This document shows, piece by piece, positions 51,889 to 60,387 of a stretch of DNA of 64,000 nucleotides (the first letter of the stretch is position 1; each line of letters begins with the position of its first letter). The stretch covers positions 1 through 64,000 of the forward strand of contig CAYUCC010000016.1 in NCBI GenBank assembly GCA_964443225.1. The letters are read 5' to 3'. Origin of the DNA: SSC4 sp964443225. Lineage in GTDB: Bacteria; Chloroflexota; Anaerolineae; SSC4; Amarolineaceae. The translations under genes were made by a program, and so were the position numbers. The notes under the pieces were generated by a model that saw nothing but the letters and a program-made list of their open reading frames with translations, had not been told where the DNA came from and did not search any database.

Positions 51889-53289
51889 CTAAGCGCCAGC
51901 GGTCATGTGGCCCTGCACCGTCGCCCGCTCCGCCGAACGATCCTTGAGCCCCAGCGCCATCAGAACCAGCACCAGCGCCACGCCGCTGATGACCAGGTAG
52001 GCCTGGCTGTAACCGGACACGCTGCCCCCCTGCGAGGCAATCAGCGCGCCGATGGCCGCACCGCCCACCAGCTGACCCACACTGGCAAACAGGGTGACGG
52101 CCCCCTGCGCCGCGGTCCGGTCGGCGGCCGGCGCCTCGTTGAGCATGATGTAGCGCACCGGCGCACCAAGCAGGGCCGACAGCCCCAACCCGATCAGGGC
52201 GCCGGCCACGATGAACAGCGCCAGGCTGGTTGCGCCCAGGCCGAGCACCGCCATGCCCAGGGCCAGCAGCGCCGTGCCCGCGATGACAACCACTTTCGAG
52301 CCGTAACGATCCAGGTAGCGTCCGGCCGTGGGTGCGCCCACCGACAGCGCCAGCACCACCGGCATCAGCATAAAGCTGGCCGTCGAGCCGGTCAGACCAA
52401 GCGCCGCAATGGCCAGGGCTGGCAGGAAGACCAGCCCCGCCTCACCAAGCCCGGCGCCGGCCGAGAGAAGATTGGCCAGCACCGCCTGGCGGCTGCCAAA
52501 CAGGCTCATGCGCAGGATCGGATCGGCCGCACGCAGCTCGATGGCGCGAAAGACCGGCACCAGCACCACGGCCAGCAGCAGGAAGGGCCACACGTTCAGC
52601 GACGTCAGGCTGGCACCGAAGTTGGACGTATCGACCTGGTTGATACCGTAGGTGAGCGCCACCAACAGCAGGCTGAGCACAACCATGCCCGGCCAGTCGA
52701 ACGCTTTGCGCTGTGCGGCGCGCGTCGTGGGCAGCAGGCGTAGGCTCATCACAATCACCAGCAGCGCCACGGGCAGGTTGATCAGGAACAACCACTGCCA
52801 GCCGGCCATGAGCAGGACACCGCCCAGGATCGGGCCGATGATGAAAGCCAGCCCAAACACGGCACCGATGAGCCCCAGCGCGCTGCCCCGCTTCTCGGCC
52901 GGGAAGGTGTCGCCGATCACCGCACTGGCCACTGGGAAAATGCCGCCCGCGCCAAAGCCCTGCAGGGCACGGCCCGCCAGCAGGATGGTGAACGTCGGCG
53001 ACAGCGCCACCACCAGCGAGCCGATGGCGAAGAGCGCGACGTCGGCCACGTAGACGGTGCGCCGGCCGAAGTTATCGGACAGTTTGGCCATCAACGGGGT
53101 GCCGATCAGGTTGAACAGCACGTAGATCGTAAACGTCCAGGCGAGCAGGCGATCATCGACGCCAAAGGTCGATTTGATCGAATTCAATGCGGGCCCGACA
53201 ATTGCAATATCGAGCGCCCCCATGAGCACGCCCAGGAAAAGCACCAAAAGAACCCGGTTACGCGTCCGGTTGTCGGTGATGATCATCAT
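51889..53289 (-). CDS. MFS drug/proton antiporter (DHA2-like)
   Basis: 466 aa, ATG 53289 with GGAGG upstream. 12 to 14 hydrophobic helices. GALDIAIVGPALNSIKSTFG is the motif seen at the first helix of EmrB/QacA exporters (D in TM1), LSDNFGRRTVY is MFS motif A, and a GP motif occurs in IIGPILGGVL. Role: proton-driven export of drugs or toxic compounds across the cytoplasmic membrane. It forms an operon with the TetR gene that follows; a near-perfect operator lies 17-40 nt upstream of its start. Confidence 0.92.
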   Translation of the reverse strand: MMIITDNRTRNRVLLVLFLGVLMGALDIAIVGPALNSIKSTFGVDDRLLAWTFTIYVLFNLIGTPLMAKLSDNFGRRTVYVADVALFAIGSLVVALSPTFTILLAGRALQGFGAGGIFPVASAVIGDTFPAEKRGSALGLIGAVFGLAFIIGPILGGVLLMAGWQWLFLINLPVALLVIVMSLRLLPTTRAAQRKAFDWPGMVVLSLLLVALTYGINQVDTSNFGASLTSLNVWPFLLLAVVLVPVFRAIELRAADPILRMSLFGSRQAVLANLLSAGAGLGEAGLVFLPALAIAALGLTGSTASFMLMPVVLALSVGAPTAGRYLDRYGSKVVVIAGTALLALGMAVLGLGATSLALFIVAGALIGLGLSALLGAPVRYIMLNEAPAADRTAAQGAVTLFASVGQLVGGAAIGALIASQGGSVSGYSQAYLVISGVALVLVLMALGLKDRSAERATVQGHMTAGA

Positions 53290-53305
53290 GCCTCCGTATT
53301 ACATC

Positions 53306-53329
53306 CTTACTTACCGGTCGGTTAGTAAG
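53306..53329. promoter_or_regulatory. TetR-type operator palindrome
   Basis: CTTACTTACCG-gt-CGGTTAGTAAG, one mismatch in 11-bp arms, just upstream of the MFS start. The sequence is of the class bound by TetR/AcrR exporters' repressors. Confidence 0.8.
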
Positions 53330-53488
53330 TGTAGTGTAACACACCCGGTCCATCAGGTCAAATGTCGACCATGCACTCATTTGCTGCACCGCCTGTCTGG
53401 CGATATAATTCATGTTCCCTGCCTCCTGACGAGTCACAGGACCGGACGTGTGACCCACCGGCTGCGCTGCAGCCTATCGAGGAACCAA

Positions 53489-54583
53489 ATGCCGATCCGC
53501 GCCGATATTCTATCTCCACTCGCGAACGTCCTGGCCCACCTGTACAGTGACCAGGCCAGCGCCCGCAGGCTGGCTCAAGGGGCCGGCCTGGACCTGGCCC
53601 ACATCGCCTTCGACGCCAAAGCCATCAACACCTGGACAGCGATCCTGACCGAGGCCGAGTTCGAGGGCCACACACAGACCCTGCTCGATCAGGCCAGCGG
53701 CGAGTACCCCAACTGGCCTGAACTGACCGCCGCGCGCCAGGCGTACGTGGATTGGGTGAATGCCGGCCGGCCCAGTGCCGCCGCGGCGGACGCCAGAGCC
53801 CAGCGGGACTTCACCCGCAAACCGCACGAACCGGAAACAGTCCTCGTCGCGGCCGGCCCGTTCCGCATGGGCAGCCCGCCCGGCCCCGATGTTCCCGACT
53901 ATGAAACACCGCAGCACGAGGTGGTTCTGCCCGCCTACCGCATCGGCGTCTACCCGGTAACGGTGCGTCAATACGCGGCATTCATCCAACAGGTCAAAAC
54001 GCAGTCAGTCCCCCTCGATACCGGCTGGTTCAACCGCCAGCCGCCGCGTGACCGGCTCGATCACCCTGTTACGAATGTCACCTGGTATGACGCCGTGGCC
54101 TACTGTGACTGGCTGAGTGGCTACACGGGCCGTCCCTACCGGCTGCCCAGCGAAGCCGAGTGGGAAAAGGCCGCCCGCGGTCAGGAGGGTCGTCGTTATC
54201 CGTGGGGTGATACCTGGGATGCCGCCAACGTCCACCTCGGTGACAGCACCGCCGCGGTGGTTGTGTCCGCCACGGGGCCAGCCCTGCCGGCTCGTCCGCG
54301 CAGTGCCAGCCCCTACGGCTGCTGCGACCTGCTGGGCAACGTCCAGGAATGGACCTGTACGCTGTGGGGCAGCCAGCCCACGGCGCCCGAGTACGGTTAC
54401 CGCGATCCCGAAGACGGACGCCAGGTGCTGCGTCCTGAAGCGCTGCCCGCCCAGGGTCGCATGGTCCACCGCGGCGGCTCGTTCAAATCACTGCCCGACG
54501 AGCTCCGATGCACGGCGCGCGCCAACTTTTCACCGGCCAGTGCGATTGGCTGGCGGGGGTTGCGCGTGGTGATGGACATATAG
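53489..54583 (+). CDS. EAD1-FGE/sulfatase-modifying-factor-fold protein
   Basis: 364 aa from ATG 53489 with GAGGAA upstream; homology starts here. Residues about 5-88 are an EAD1 adaptor (LANVLAHLYSDQASARRLAQ, IAFDAKAINTWTAILTEAE). Residues about 115-364 are an FGE/SUMF1 domain: GPFRMGSPPG, DHPVTNVTWYDAVAYCDWL, LPSEAEWEKAARG, YPWGD, GNVQEWT, RGGSF, GLRVV. In conflict systems such FGE folds usually act as ligand or peptide binders rather than formylglycine enzymes. EAD1 also begins the nSTAND-WD40 protein at 13554, so the two probably meet by homotypic EAD1 contact. The C-terminus is not a DGR variable region: no match to the local template. Confidence 0.92.
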   Translation: MPIRADILSPLANVLAHLYSDQASARRLAQGAGLDLAHIAFDAKAINTWTAILTEAEFEGHTQTLLDQASGEYPNWPELTAARQAYVDWVNAGRPSAAAADARAQRDFTRKPHEPETVLVAAGPFRMGSPPGPDVPDYETPQHEVVLPAYRIGVYPVTVRQYAAFIQQVKTQSVPLDTGWFNRQPPRDRLDHPVTNVTWYDAVAYCDWLSGYTGRPYRLPSEAEWEKAARGQEGRRYPWGDTWDAANVHLGDSTAAVVVSATGPALPARPRSASPYGCCDLLGNVQEWTCTLWGSQPTAPEYGYRDPEDGRQVLRPEALPAQGRMVHRGGSFKSLPDELRCTARANFSPASAIGWRGLRVVMDI

Positions 54584-54665
54584 TGTTTCCAGGGTAAGGC
54601 TGGCGCAGTGGCATACTGAAATTATGTAGTTTTCACTTCGAAACGGTTTGGAAGGTCAAGATATA

Positions 54666-54757
54666 TTGGAGTTTGACTCGGACGAAGAACTCCGGGCGGC
54701 GCTGGATGCATTGGCATGAAGTACAAAGTCAAGTCAACTGAAGGCGTGTCAGGCGGC
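54666..54757 (+). pseudogene. Remnant of a small TA pair
   Basis: The end of an antitoxin-like frame (LEFDSDEELRAALDALA, stop 54717-54719) overlaps ATG 54716 of MKYKVKSTEG, which soon runs antisense into the DUF2442 gene. It matches the end of the gene at 62050 and its downstream stub (DSDDELLAVLDAPA, MKYRVLYVG). Confidence 0.5.
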
Positions 54758-55006
54758 CAAAACAGGTTGGGCGATTGCCTCGCTTTTTTCATACAGAAAT
54801 TCCGGATCGATATCCAATCCGTTTTCCCACTCGACCGTGTCGAATGATATGCTGGCTTTTTTGAATACCGTAATATCCCTGAGCTCGGAAAAACGCCCGA
54901 CATGGAGATACGGAGCCATGTCAAATTGACGGCGCTCCCTGTTCTCGAATGTCAAGACCAGCTTGTAATCGTCTGTTGCCTGAACGTCCACAATCCCCTG
55001 ATACAT
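54749..55006 (-). CDS. DUF2442 protein (TA partner)
   Basis: 85 aa. YQGIVDVQATDDYKLVLTFE NRERRQFDMAPYL ... FDTVEWENGLDIDPEFLYEK is a minimal DUF2442 domain. It follows the DUF4160 gene by 13 nt on the minus strand, repeating the module at 22801-23513; this copy lacks the C-terminal extension. Confidence 0.83.
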   Translation of the reverse strand: MYQGIVDVQATDDYKLVLTFENRERRQFDMAPYLHVGRFSELRDITVFKKASISFDTVEWENGLDIDPEFLYEKSEAIAQPVLAA

Positions 55007-55019
55007 TTGCCTATCCCTT

Positions 55020-55286
55020 CTATTGCAGTGGGGGAATCTTATAGGGCGTTTCTCCGTTCATCGCCAATCGCCAATTGCCCCACAATTCATCGATGTGCAG
55101 TTCTGCCCAGGCCTGTACGAGTCGCAACTGTCTCTTGGGCAGGGCACCTTCCATGATGTCTAAAGTGTCCAGGCTAACCGTCGCCCGATATTCGCTGTAA
55201 TATACATGAAAATGCGGTGGGTTATGTTCGCTTGGGGCAAAGTACATTCGGATGATGATGCCGTAGAACATTGAAATGGTGGGCAT
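55020..55286 (-). CDS. DUF4160 protein (putative toxin)
   Basis: 88 aa from ATG 55286. PTISMFYGIIIRMYFAPSEH NPPHFHVYYSEYRATVSLD ... LPKRQLRLVQAWAELHIDEL is the DUF4160 core with PHFH. First gene of the second DUF4160/DUF2442 pair, divergent from the SIR2 gene. Confidence 0.83.
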   Translation of the reverse strand: MPTISMFYGIIIRMYFAPSEHNPPHFHVYYSEYRATVSLDTLDIMEGALPKRQLRLVQAWAELHIDELWGNWRLAMNGETPYKIPPLQ

Positions 55287-55475
55287 AGCGTCCAATTGCC
55301 AACGTAAGATTCTATGGCGGGAATTATAACGCGCGGCCAGCAAAACTCAAAACGAACCGCCTGAAGGTCACGATGTGCCGGCCTGCGCGTTACCCCGCGG
55401 CCTCGTTTGGCGTGCCAGCCATCTCGCATTATAATCCCATCATCTTCACCCACCGTCCATCATGCGAGGCCCACC

Positions 55476-56483
55476 ATGCCCCGAATCCGCATCACCCAAC
55501 CTGAGCCACGCGGCCCCGCCACCTGGCAGCAGGTCATCGTCGACCGTATCCGTGCCGGCAAGCTGGTGCCCATCGTCAGCGGCGCTGCCGGCGATGACCT
55601 GGCATTGGGCGGTCACACCGCCCTGGCCGAAGCCTACGCCGCCTACACCCGCTACCCACTGCACGAGCGCGGTCTGGCCGGGATGGCCCAGTTCAAAGGC
55701 ATCACCGATGACGCAATCGGCGACGCCCTGGCGCTCAAAGAAGACTACGTCAATTTTGCCAAAAGCCGGCTGCTCGATGTCGCCGAGACCGGCGGCGTCG
55801 GGCGCGAGATCCTCGACCAGGTCGAAAATCAGTTCGACCGCCTGACCTTCACCGAGATCTGCACCCAGCTCGACTATCCGGTCTACGGCGACGAGCGCAG
55901 CCATCCCCTGCTGCTGCTGGCCAACATGAACCTGCCGATCTACGTCACCACCGGTTACCACGAACTCCTGGAGGCCGCTTTGATCCGCGCCGGCAAAACA
56001 CCGCGCAGCGAGTTCTGCCGCTGGCACCAGGAGGTCGAGCGCCACCCATCCGTCTTCGACGGTGTCTACGAACCGAGCGCCGAACACCCGCTGGTGTACC
56101 ACCTGCACGGTCTGGACCGTTTCCCCGACTCGCTCGTGCTGACCGAGGACGACTACCTGACCTTCCTGGTCGCCTGCTCGCAGAACATCGGCAAAACGAC
56201 CGACCCGGTGCACGGGCGCGTACGCCAGGCCTTGTGCGACTCGTCGCTCCTGCTGCTGGGCTACGAGCTGCAGGGTTGGGACTTCCGTTCGCTGTTCTGG
56301 GGCACCATCGTGCCGCGCACCCGTGCCCGTCCCCTGACCAGCGTCGTCTCGATCCAGCTTGAGCCGGGCGAGATCGAAAAGCTCTACCTGCAAAAGTACC
56401 TGGCCAGTTATGACTTCAAGGTGGCCTGGAGCGGTCTGCGCGAGACCATCCAGGAGCTGGACAGGGCGGTGCACCATGCCTGA
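55476..56483 (+). CDS. SIR2-like effector of nSTAND/DGR system
   Basis: 335 aa from ATG 55476. Motifs of the SIR2-like (SIR2_2) family: LVPIVSGAAGDDLALGG near the N-terminus, IYVTTGYHELLEAALI (the T-N/G-Y-D-LLE motif), LVYHLHGL with candidate catalytic His211, SLVLTEDDYLTFL, and LLLGYELQGWDFRSLFW. Known role in defence: NAD+ hydrolysis that stops growth or kills the infected cell. The last eight bases overlap the start of the nSTAND-FGE gene, so the two are made together. Inferred: the effector arm of a two-protein switch whose sensor is diversified by the downstream retroelement. Confidence 0.9.
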   Translation: MPRIRITQPEPRGPATWQQVIVDRIRAGKLVPIVSGAAGDDLALGGHTALAEAYAAYTRYPLHERGLAGMAQFKGITDDAIGDALALKEDYVNFAKSRLLDVAETGGVGREILDQVENQFDRLTFTEICTQLDYPVYGDERSHPLLLLANMNLPIYVTTGYHELLEAALIRAGKTPRSEFCRWHQEVERHPSVFDGVYEPSAEHPLVYHLHGLDRFPDSLVLTEDDYLTFLVACSQNIGKTTDPVHGRVRQALCDSSLLLLGYELQGWDFRSLFWGTIVPRTRARPLTSVVSIQLEPGEIEKLYLQKYLASYDFKVAWSGLRETIQELDRAVHHA

Positions 56484-59100
56484 TGACCTGCTGCCCGGAG
56501 GCAACCCCTACGTCGGCCCGCGCACCTTCACCCGCGCCGAAGGCAGCCGCTTTTTTGGTCGCGAGCGCGAGGCGCGCGAGCTGCTGTCGCTGGTGATCTC
56601 GCAGCGCCTGGTGCTGTTCTACGCCCAATCCGGCGCCGGCAAGAGCTCGCTGCTCAACACCCGCCTGGCGCCGCAGCTCGAAGCCGCCGGCTTCGTCGTG
56701 CTGCCCACCGGCCGCGTCGGCGGCGCTGCGCCACCTGGCACGGGTCAGGTCGCCAACGCCTACCTCTTCAGCCTGCTGTTGAGCCTCGACCAGGACGGGG
56801 GCGATCCGGCGCGTCTGGCCCGGCTCGACCTGGCCGATTTCCTGGCCCACCTGACCAGCGACGACGGACAGTCCTGGCGTTACGATAGTGCCGCCGGCAC
56901 CGCCGCGGCGGGTGATGCCGCCGCGTACGTTATTCCCAACACCGTGCTGATCATCGACCAGTTCGAAGAGATCTTCACCACGCATGCCGACCGCTGGCCC
57001 GAACGCGCCACGTTCTTCAGCCAGCTCGACCGCGCCCTGCAGGCGGACCCACACCTGTGGGTGGTGCTAACCCTGCGCGAGGACTACGTCGCCGCGCTCG
57101 ATCCCTATGCACCCCTCATGACCGACAAACTGCGCGCCCGGTATTACATGGAACGTATGGGCGTGGATGCGGCCCTGGATGCCATCCGCCGGCCGGCTGA
57201 CCTGGGCGGCCGGCCCTTTGCGCCCGGTGTGGCCGAAAAGCTGGTCGACGACCTGCGCCAGGTGCGCGTGCCGGGGCAGGAGAAGGCCGTGCCGGGCCAG
57301 TACGTGGAGCCGGTGCAGCTGCAGGTGGTGTGTTTTCAGATGTGGGAGCGACTGGAAAAGGCGGGGGTTGGGGGTCAGGGGTTGGGTTCCGGGGATTGGG
57401 GGTTGGGGGTTGGGGATCAGCGGGAGAACGAGGACGGTCAGGCATTTGCGGGAACAAAGGCAGGGGATAAGTTAATAATCACCGAGGGAGACCTGGGGGC
57501 GGCGGGGGATGTCAACCAGGCGTTGGAGCAGTTTTATGCGGAGACGCTGGGGGCGGTGTTGGGGGAGCCGGGGGTGGAGGCGGCGGGTGTGAGCGAGCGT
57601 GCGCTGCGGACGTGGTTCGATAGGGAGCTGCTGACCGAGGGTGGCATCCGCAGCACGGTCCTGCGTAACGAGGCCACGGGCCGGACGGGCAGTCTGCCCA
57701 ATGCAGCGGTGGATGCGCTGGCGCGGCGCTTCCTGCTGCGCAGCGAGCTGCGCGGCGGCGGCACCTGGGTGGAGCTGGTGCACGACCGCTTCGTGGAGCC
57801 GATCCGCACCAGCAACGCGGCCTGGTTCCCCGCCCACCTCAGCACCCTGCAGCGCCAGGCCGATTTATGGCACAGCCAGGGCCGGCCCGATGGGCTGCTG
57901 CTGCGCGGGGACGCGCTGGTCGATGCCGAGACCTGGGCTACCAGGCAGGCGGCGGGGTTGGAGAGGCACGAGCAGGAGTTCCTGGCCGCCTGTCAGGCGG
58001 AGCGTGCGACCGCCGAGCGGGAGCGGCGCGACGCCAGGCGTATCCGTATCCTGGCAGCCGTGGCGGTGGGGGTGGCGGTCCTGGCCGTGGTTGCGCTGGT
58101 CTTCGCCATCCGGCAAACGGGGCTGGCCAATCAACAACTGGCCCAGTTGGCGGTAGCACAGCTGCTGCAGCAGGCCCGGGATCTGAAGGCACAGGGTGAT
58201 GTCGAAGGTGCAATTGCTGCTCTGGAAAACGCTGCGGCGAGGGATCCATCGCTCAAAGAGGGACTGGAGAACGAAGTTGCTGATGTACGGCGCCAGGTGG
58301 CCACCGGAATGGTGCAGAAAGGTGAGCAGCTGGCGGCGACGGGCAATTACACCGCCGCTTTTGCCAACTTCGAAGCAGCCCTGGCGCTCGAACCACCATC
58401 CGACACACCGCTTTATGTCAAAATCCCAGCCGGCCCGTTTCGCATGGGATCGGACGATACGGATGAGTTGGCAGAAGATGATGAGAAACCGCCCCATTCC
58501 GTCGACCTGGCGGAGTACTGGATCGGGCGCACCGAAGTGAGCAACGCGCAGTACGCACGCTGCGTGGCGGCGGGTGCCTGTGAGCCACCCAACAACCGCC
58601 GCTGGGACAACCCGCAGTTTGCCAGGCATCCCGTGACGAATGTCGATTGGTCTCAGGCCCAGGCCTATGCCGAATGGGTCGGCGGCCGCCTGCCCACAGA
58701 GGCCGAATGGGAAAAGGCGTGCCGCGGCACGGATGGGCGCATCTATCCGTGGGGCAGCGAACCACCGGACCCGAAGCGGTTGAATTACTGGGAAAGCGGG
58801 CTGGGCACCTGGACCGACGTGGGCAGCTATCCCAGCTATCCGCCGGGTGAGCGTGGTCTGTACGACATGGCTGGCAATGTGTGGGAGTGGACGGCGGACT
58901 GGTATGAGGGGGAATATTATGCCAATTCGCCGCCAGAAAACCCCACAGGCCCGGCCAGCGGGGACACCCGCACGTTGCGTGGCGGGTCGTGGTACCACTA
59001 CGAGAGCAACGTCCGCTGTGCTAACCGCGACTACTACTTCCCGCGCTACGAGGGCGTCGATCTGGGGTTTCGGGTGGTGTTAGCGTCCCCCGGCTTTTGA
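56476..59100 (+). CDS. nSTAND ATPase-TM-FGE protein, DGR target
   Basis: 874 aa from ATG 56476. NPYVGPRTFTRAEGSRFFGR opens the nSTAND ATPase: P-loop QSGAGKSS, Walker B VLIIDQFEEIFT, helical part ending VELVHDRFVEPIRTSNA. Membrane helix at about residues 523-550 (ILAAVAVGVAVLAVVALVFAI), two TPR-like helical hairpins, then an FGE/C-type-lectin fold from about residue 646 (IPAGPFRMGS, HPVTNVDWSQAQAYAEWVG, LPTEAEWEKACRG, YPWGSEPP, GNVWEWTADWY). The last 42 residues (833-874) are the variable repeat, starting at TLRGGSW. The ATPase carries a heptamer island at 57362-57420. Inferred: the FGE tip, hypermutated by the DGR, binds a changing ligand and drives ATP-dependent activation of SIR2. A WD40-tipped relative is the broken gene at 44745. 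Confidence 0.94.
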   Translation: MPDDLLPGGNPYVGPRTFTRAEGSRFFGREREARELLSLVISQRLVLFYAQSGAGKSSLLNTRLAPQLEAAGFVVLPTGRVGGAAPPGTGQVANAYLFSLLLSLDQDGGDPARLARLDLADFLAHLTSDDGQSWRYDSAAGTAAAGDAAAYVIPNTVLIIDQFEEIFTTHADRWPERATFFSQLDRALQADPHLWVVLTLREDYVAALDPYAPLMTDKLRARYYMERMGVDAALDAIRRPADLGGRPFAPGVAEKLVDDLRQVRVPGQEKAVPGQYVEPVQLQVVCFQMWERLEKAGVGGQGLGSGDWGLGVGDQRENEDGQAFAGTKAGDKLIITEGDLGAAGDVNQALEQFYAETLGAVLGEPGVEAAGVSERALRTWFDRELLTEGGIRSTVLRNEATGRTGSLPNAAVDALARRFLLRSELRGGGTWVELVHDRFVEPIRTSNAAWFPAHLSTLQRQADLWHSQGRPDGLLLRGDALVDAETWATRQAAGLERHEQEFLAACQAERATAERERRDARRIRILAAVAVGVAVLAVVALVFAIRQTGLANQQLAQLAVAQLLQQARDLKAQGDVEGAIAALENAAARDPSLKEGLENEVADVRRQVATGMVQKGEQLAATGNYTAAFANFEAALALEPPSDTPLYVKIPAGPFRMGSDDTDELAEDDEKPPHSVDLAEYWIGRTEVSNAQYARCVAAGACEPPNNRRWDNPQFARHPVTNVDWSQAQAYAEWVGGRLPTEAEWEKACRGTDGRIYPWGSEPPDPKRLNYWESGLGTWTDVGSYPSYPPGERGLYDMAGNVWEWTADWYEGEYYANSPPENPTGPASGDTRTLRGGSWYHYESNVRCANRDYYFPRYEGVDLGFRVVLASPGF
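57362..57420 (+). repeat. In-frame G-rich heptamer-like repeat island
   Basis: GGGGTTG/GGGGTCA/GGGGATT units coding a Gly-rich loop in the nSTAND helical region of the DGR target gene. Confidence 0.8.
58972..59096 (+). other. DGR variable repeat (VR)
   Basis: 125 nt at the 3' end of the FGE gene aligned to the template at 60781-60905. Sixteen bases differ and all sixteen are adenines in the template. Codons AAC in TR have become TAC, CAC, AGC, GAC, TTC, CGC and GGC. The last ~35 nt before the stop (from CTGGGGTTTCGGG) are nearly unchanged, as expected of an initiation-of-homing segment. Confidence 0.97.
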
Positions 59101-59200
59101 TCTCTGAAAACTCTGTTCTCTGAAACTCTGATGATGCTCTGATTTCTCTGAAAACAATGTCGACGTGGGGATCTTGCATGCCGCGAGTTCTTTTGGGGGT

Positions 59201-59220
59201 GCAGGGGGCGTGCCCCCTGC
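59201..59220. other. GC hairpin downstream of VR
   Basis: GCAGGGGGC-gt-GCCCCCTGC, perfect 9-bp stem, about 105 nt after VR. DGRs commonly have a hairpin/cruciform after the target gene that promotes retrohoming. Confidence 0.65.
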
Positions 59221-59228
59221 CGCGTTTT

Positions 59229-59256
59229 ACCGCCGGAGGCGGTCGAAAATTTTTTT
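59229..59256 (+). terminator. Terminator-like hairpin after DGR target
   Basis: ACCGCC-gga-GGCGGT followed after CGAAAA by seven Ts. It would separate the SIR2/nSTAND-FGE transcript from the RT/Avd/TR transcript. The six bases between stem and T-run weaken the call. Confidence 0.5.
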
Positions 59257-59328
59257 CTGGCGGGTAGTGCGCCACGCGTCCACACCGGCCTGCACCGCCA
59301 CCTACCAGGTACCCGATGAGGACAATCG

Positions 59329-60387
59329 ATGGTCAGACAGGTCACCGGTCGCTATGCCGACCTGCACGCGTGGGACAATCTCTATCTCGCCTATCGCCAG
59401 GCCGCCCGCGGCAAACGCGGGCGCGCCACCACCGCGGCGTTCGAATACTACCTGGAAGATAACCTGATCCAGCTGCAGGACGAACTGGCCGGCGAAACCT
59501 ACCGGCCCGGCCCATACCAGCACTTCACCATTCACGAACCGAAACGGCGGTTAATCAGCGCGGCCCCGTTTCGGGATCGGGTGGTTCATCACGCCCTGTG
59601 CAACATCATCGAGCCGGCCTTCGAGCGCAGCTTCATCTATCACTCTTATGCGAACCGCGTTGGCAAGGGTACCCATCGTGCGCTCGACGTCTGCCAGCAG
59701 TGGGCCCGCCGCTACCCCTACGTTCTGCAGTGCGATGTGCGGCAGTTTTTCCCATCGATCGACCACAGACTGCTGCGCAACATGCTCCATCGCCGCATCC
59801 AGGATGGCGCCACCCGCCGCCTCATCGGCCTGATTCTCGCCAGCGGTGTAGGTGTCTTGAGCGAAGAATATGAGATGGTCTATTTCCCGGGGGATGACCT
59901 GTTTGCCGCCAACCGCCCGCGCGGGCTGCCCATTGGCAATCTCACCAGTCAGTTCTGGGCCAACTGCTACATGAATGGGTTCGATCACTTCATCAACCGC
60001 GAGCTGGGCTGTCACGCCTACCTGCGTTATGTCGACGATTTCCTGTTGTTCGCCGATGACCCCCGTACGCTGCGCACCTGGCGCACAGCCCTGGTTGCGC
60101 GGCTGGCAGACCTGCGGCTGACGATTCATGTCCCCCAGGCCCTCGTGCGCCCCACCACGCACGGAATTCCGTTCTTGGGCTTCGTGGTCCACCCGACGCA
60201 CCGCCTGCTCAAGCGGCGCAAAGGAATCAACTACCGGCGCAAGCTGCAGGGTTTGCTCGATGGTTATAGTCAGGGTAAAATACCGCAGGAGAAAATTGGC
60301 GAGTCGTTAATCAGTTGGATCAACCACGTGCGCTACGGCGACACGTGGCGGTTACGTGTGGCGATACTGAAGAAGGTGCGCCTGTGA
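59329..60387 (+). CDS. DGR reverse transcriptase
   Basis: 352 aa from ATG 59329. Retroelement RT motifs: AFEYYLEDNLIQLQDEL, FRDRVVHHALCNIIEPAFER, catalytic CDVRQFFPSIDH (D136), LPIGNLTSQFWAN (the SQ-type motif 4 typical of DGR RTs), YVDDF (Y234-D237) and a short thumb ending LISWINHVRYGDT. No endonuclease or maturase domain, and of the usual DGR RT length. Makes adenine-mutagenised cDNA from the TR RNA. Its stop overlaps the Avd start (GTGA), so both are co-translated. Confidence 0.96.
   Translation: MVRQVTGRYADLHAWDNLYLAYRQAARGKRGRATTAAFEYYLEDNLIQLQDELAGETYRPGPYQHFTIHEPKRRLISAAPFRDRVVHHALCNIIEPAFERSFIYHSYANRVGKGTHRALDVCQQWARRYPYVLQCDVRQFFPSIDHRLLRNMLHRRIQDGATRRLIGLILASGVGVLSEEYEMVYFPGDDLFAANRPRGLPIGNLTSQFWANCYMNGFDHFINRELGCHAYLRYVDDFLLFADDPRTLRTWRTALVARLADLRLTIHVPQALVRPTTHGIPFLGFVVHPTHRLLKRRKGINYRRKLQGLLDGYSQGKIPQEKIGESLISWINHVRYGDTWRLRVAILKKVRL

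Noticed and set aside
54470..54583. A second DGR variable repeat in the EAD1-FGE gene
   Set aside because: RGGSF and GLRVV are shared FGE motifs, but the DNA does not align with the template at 60781 and shows no adenine-directed pattern.
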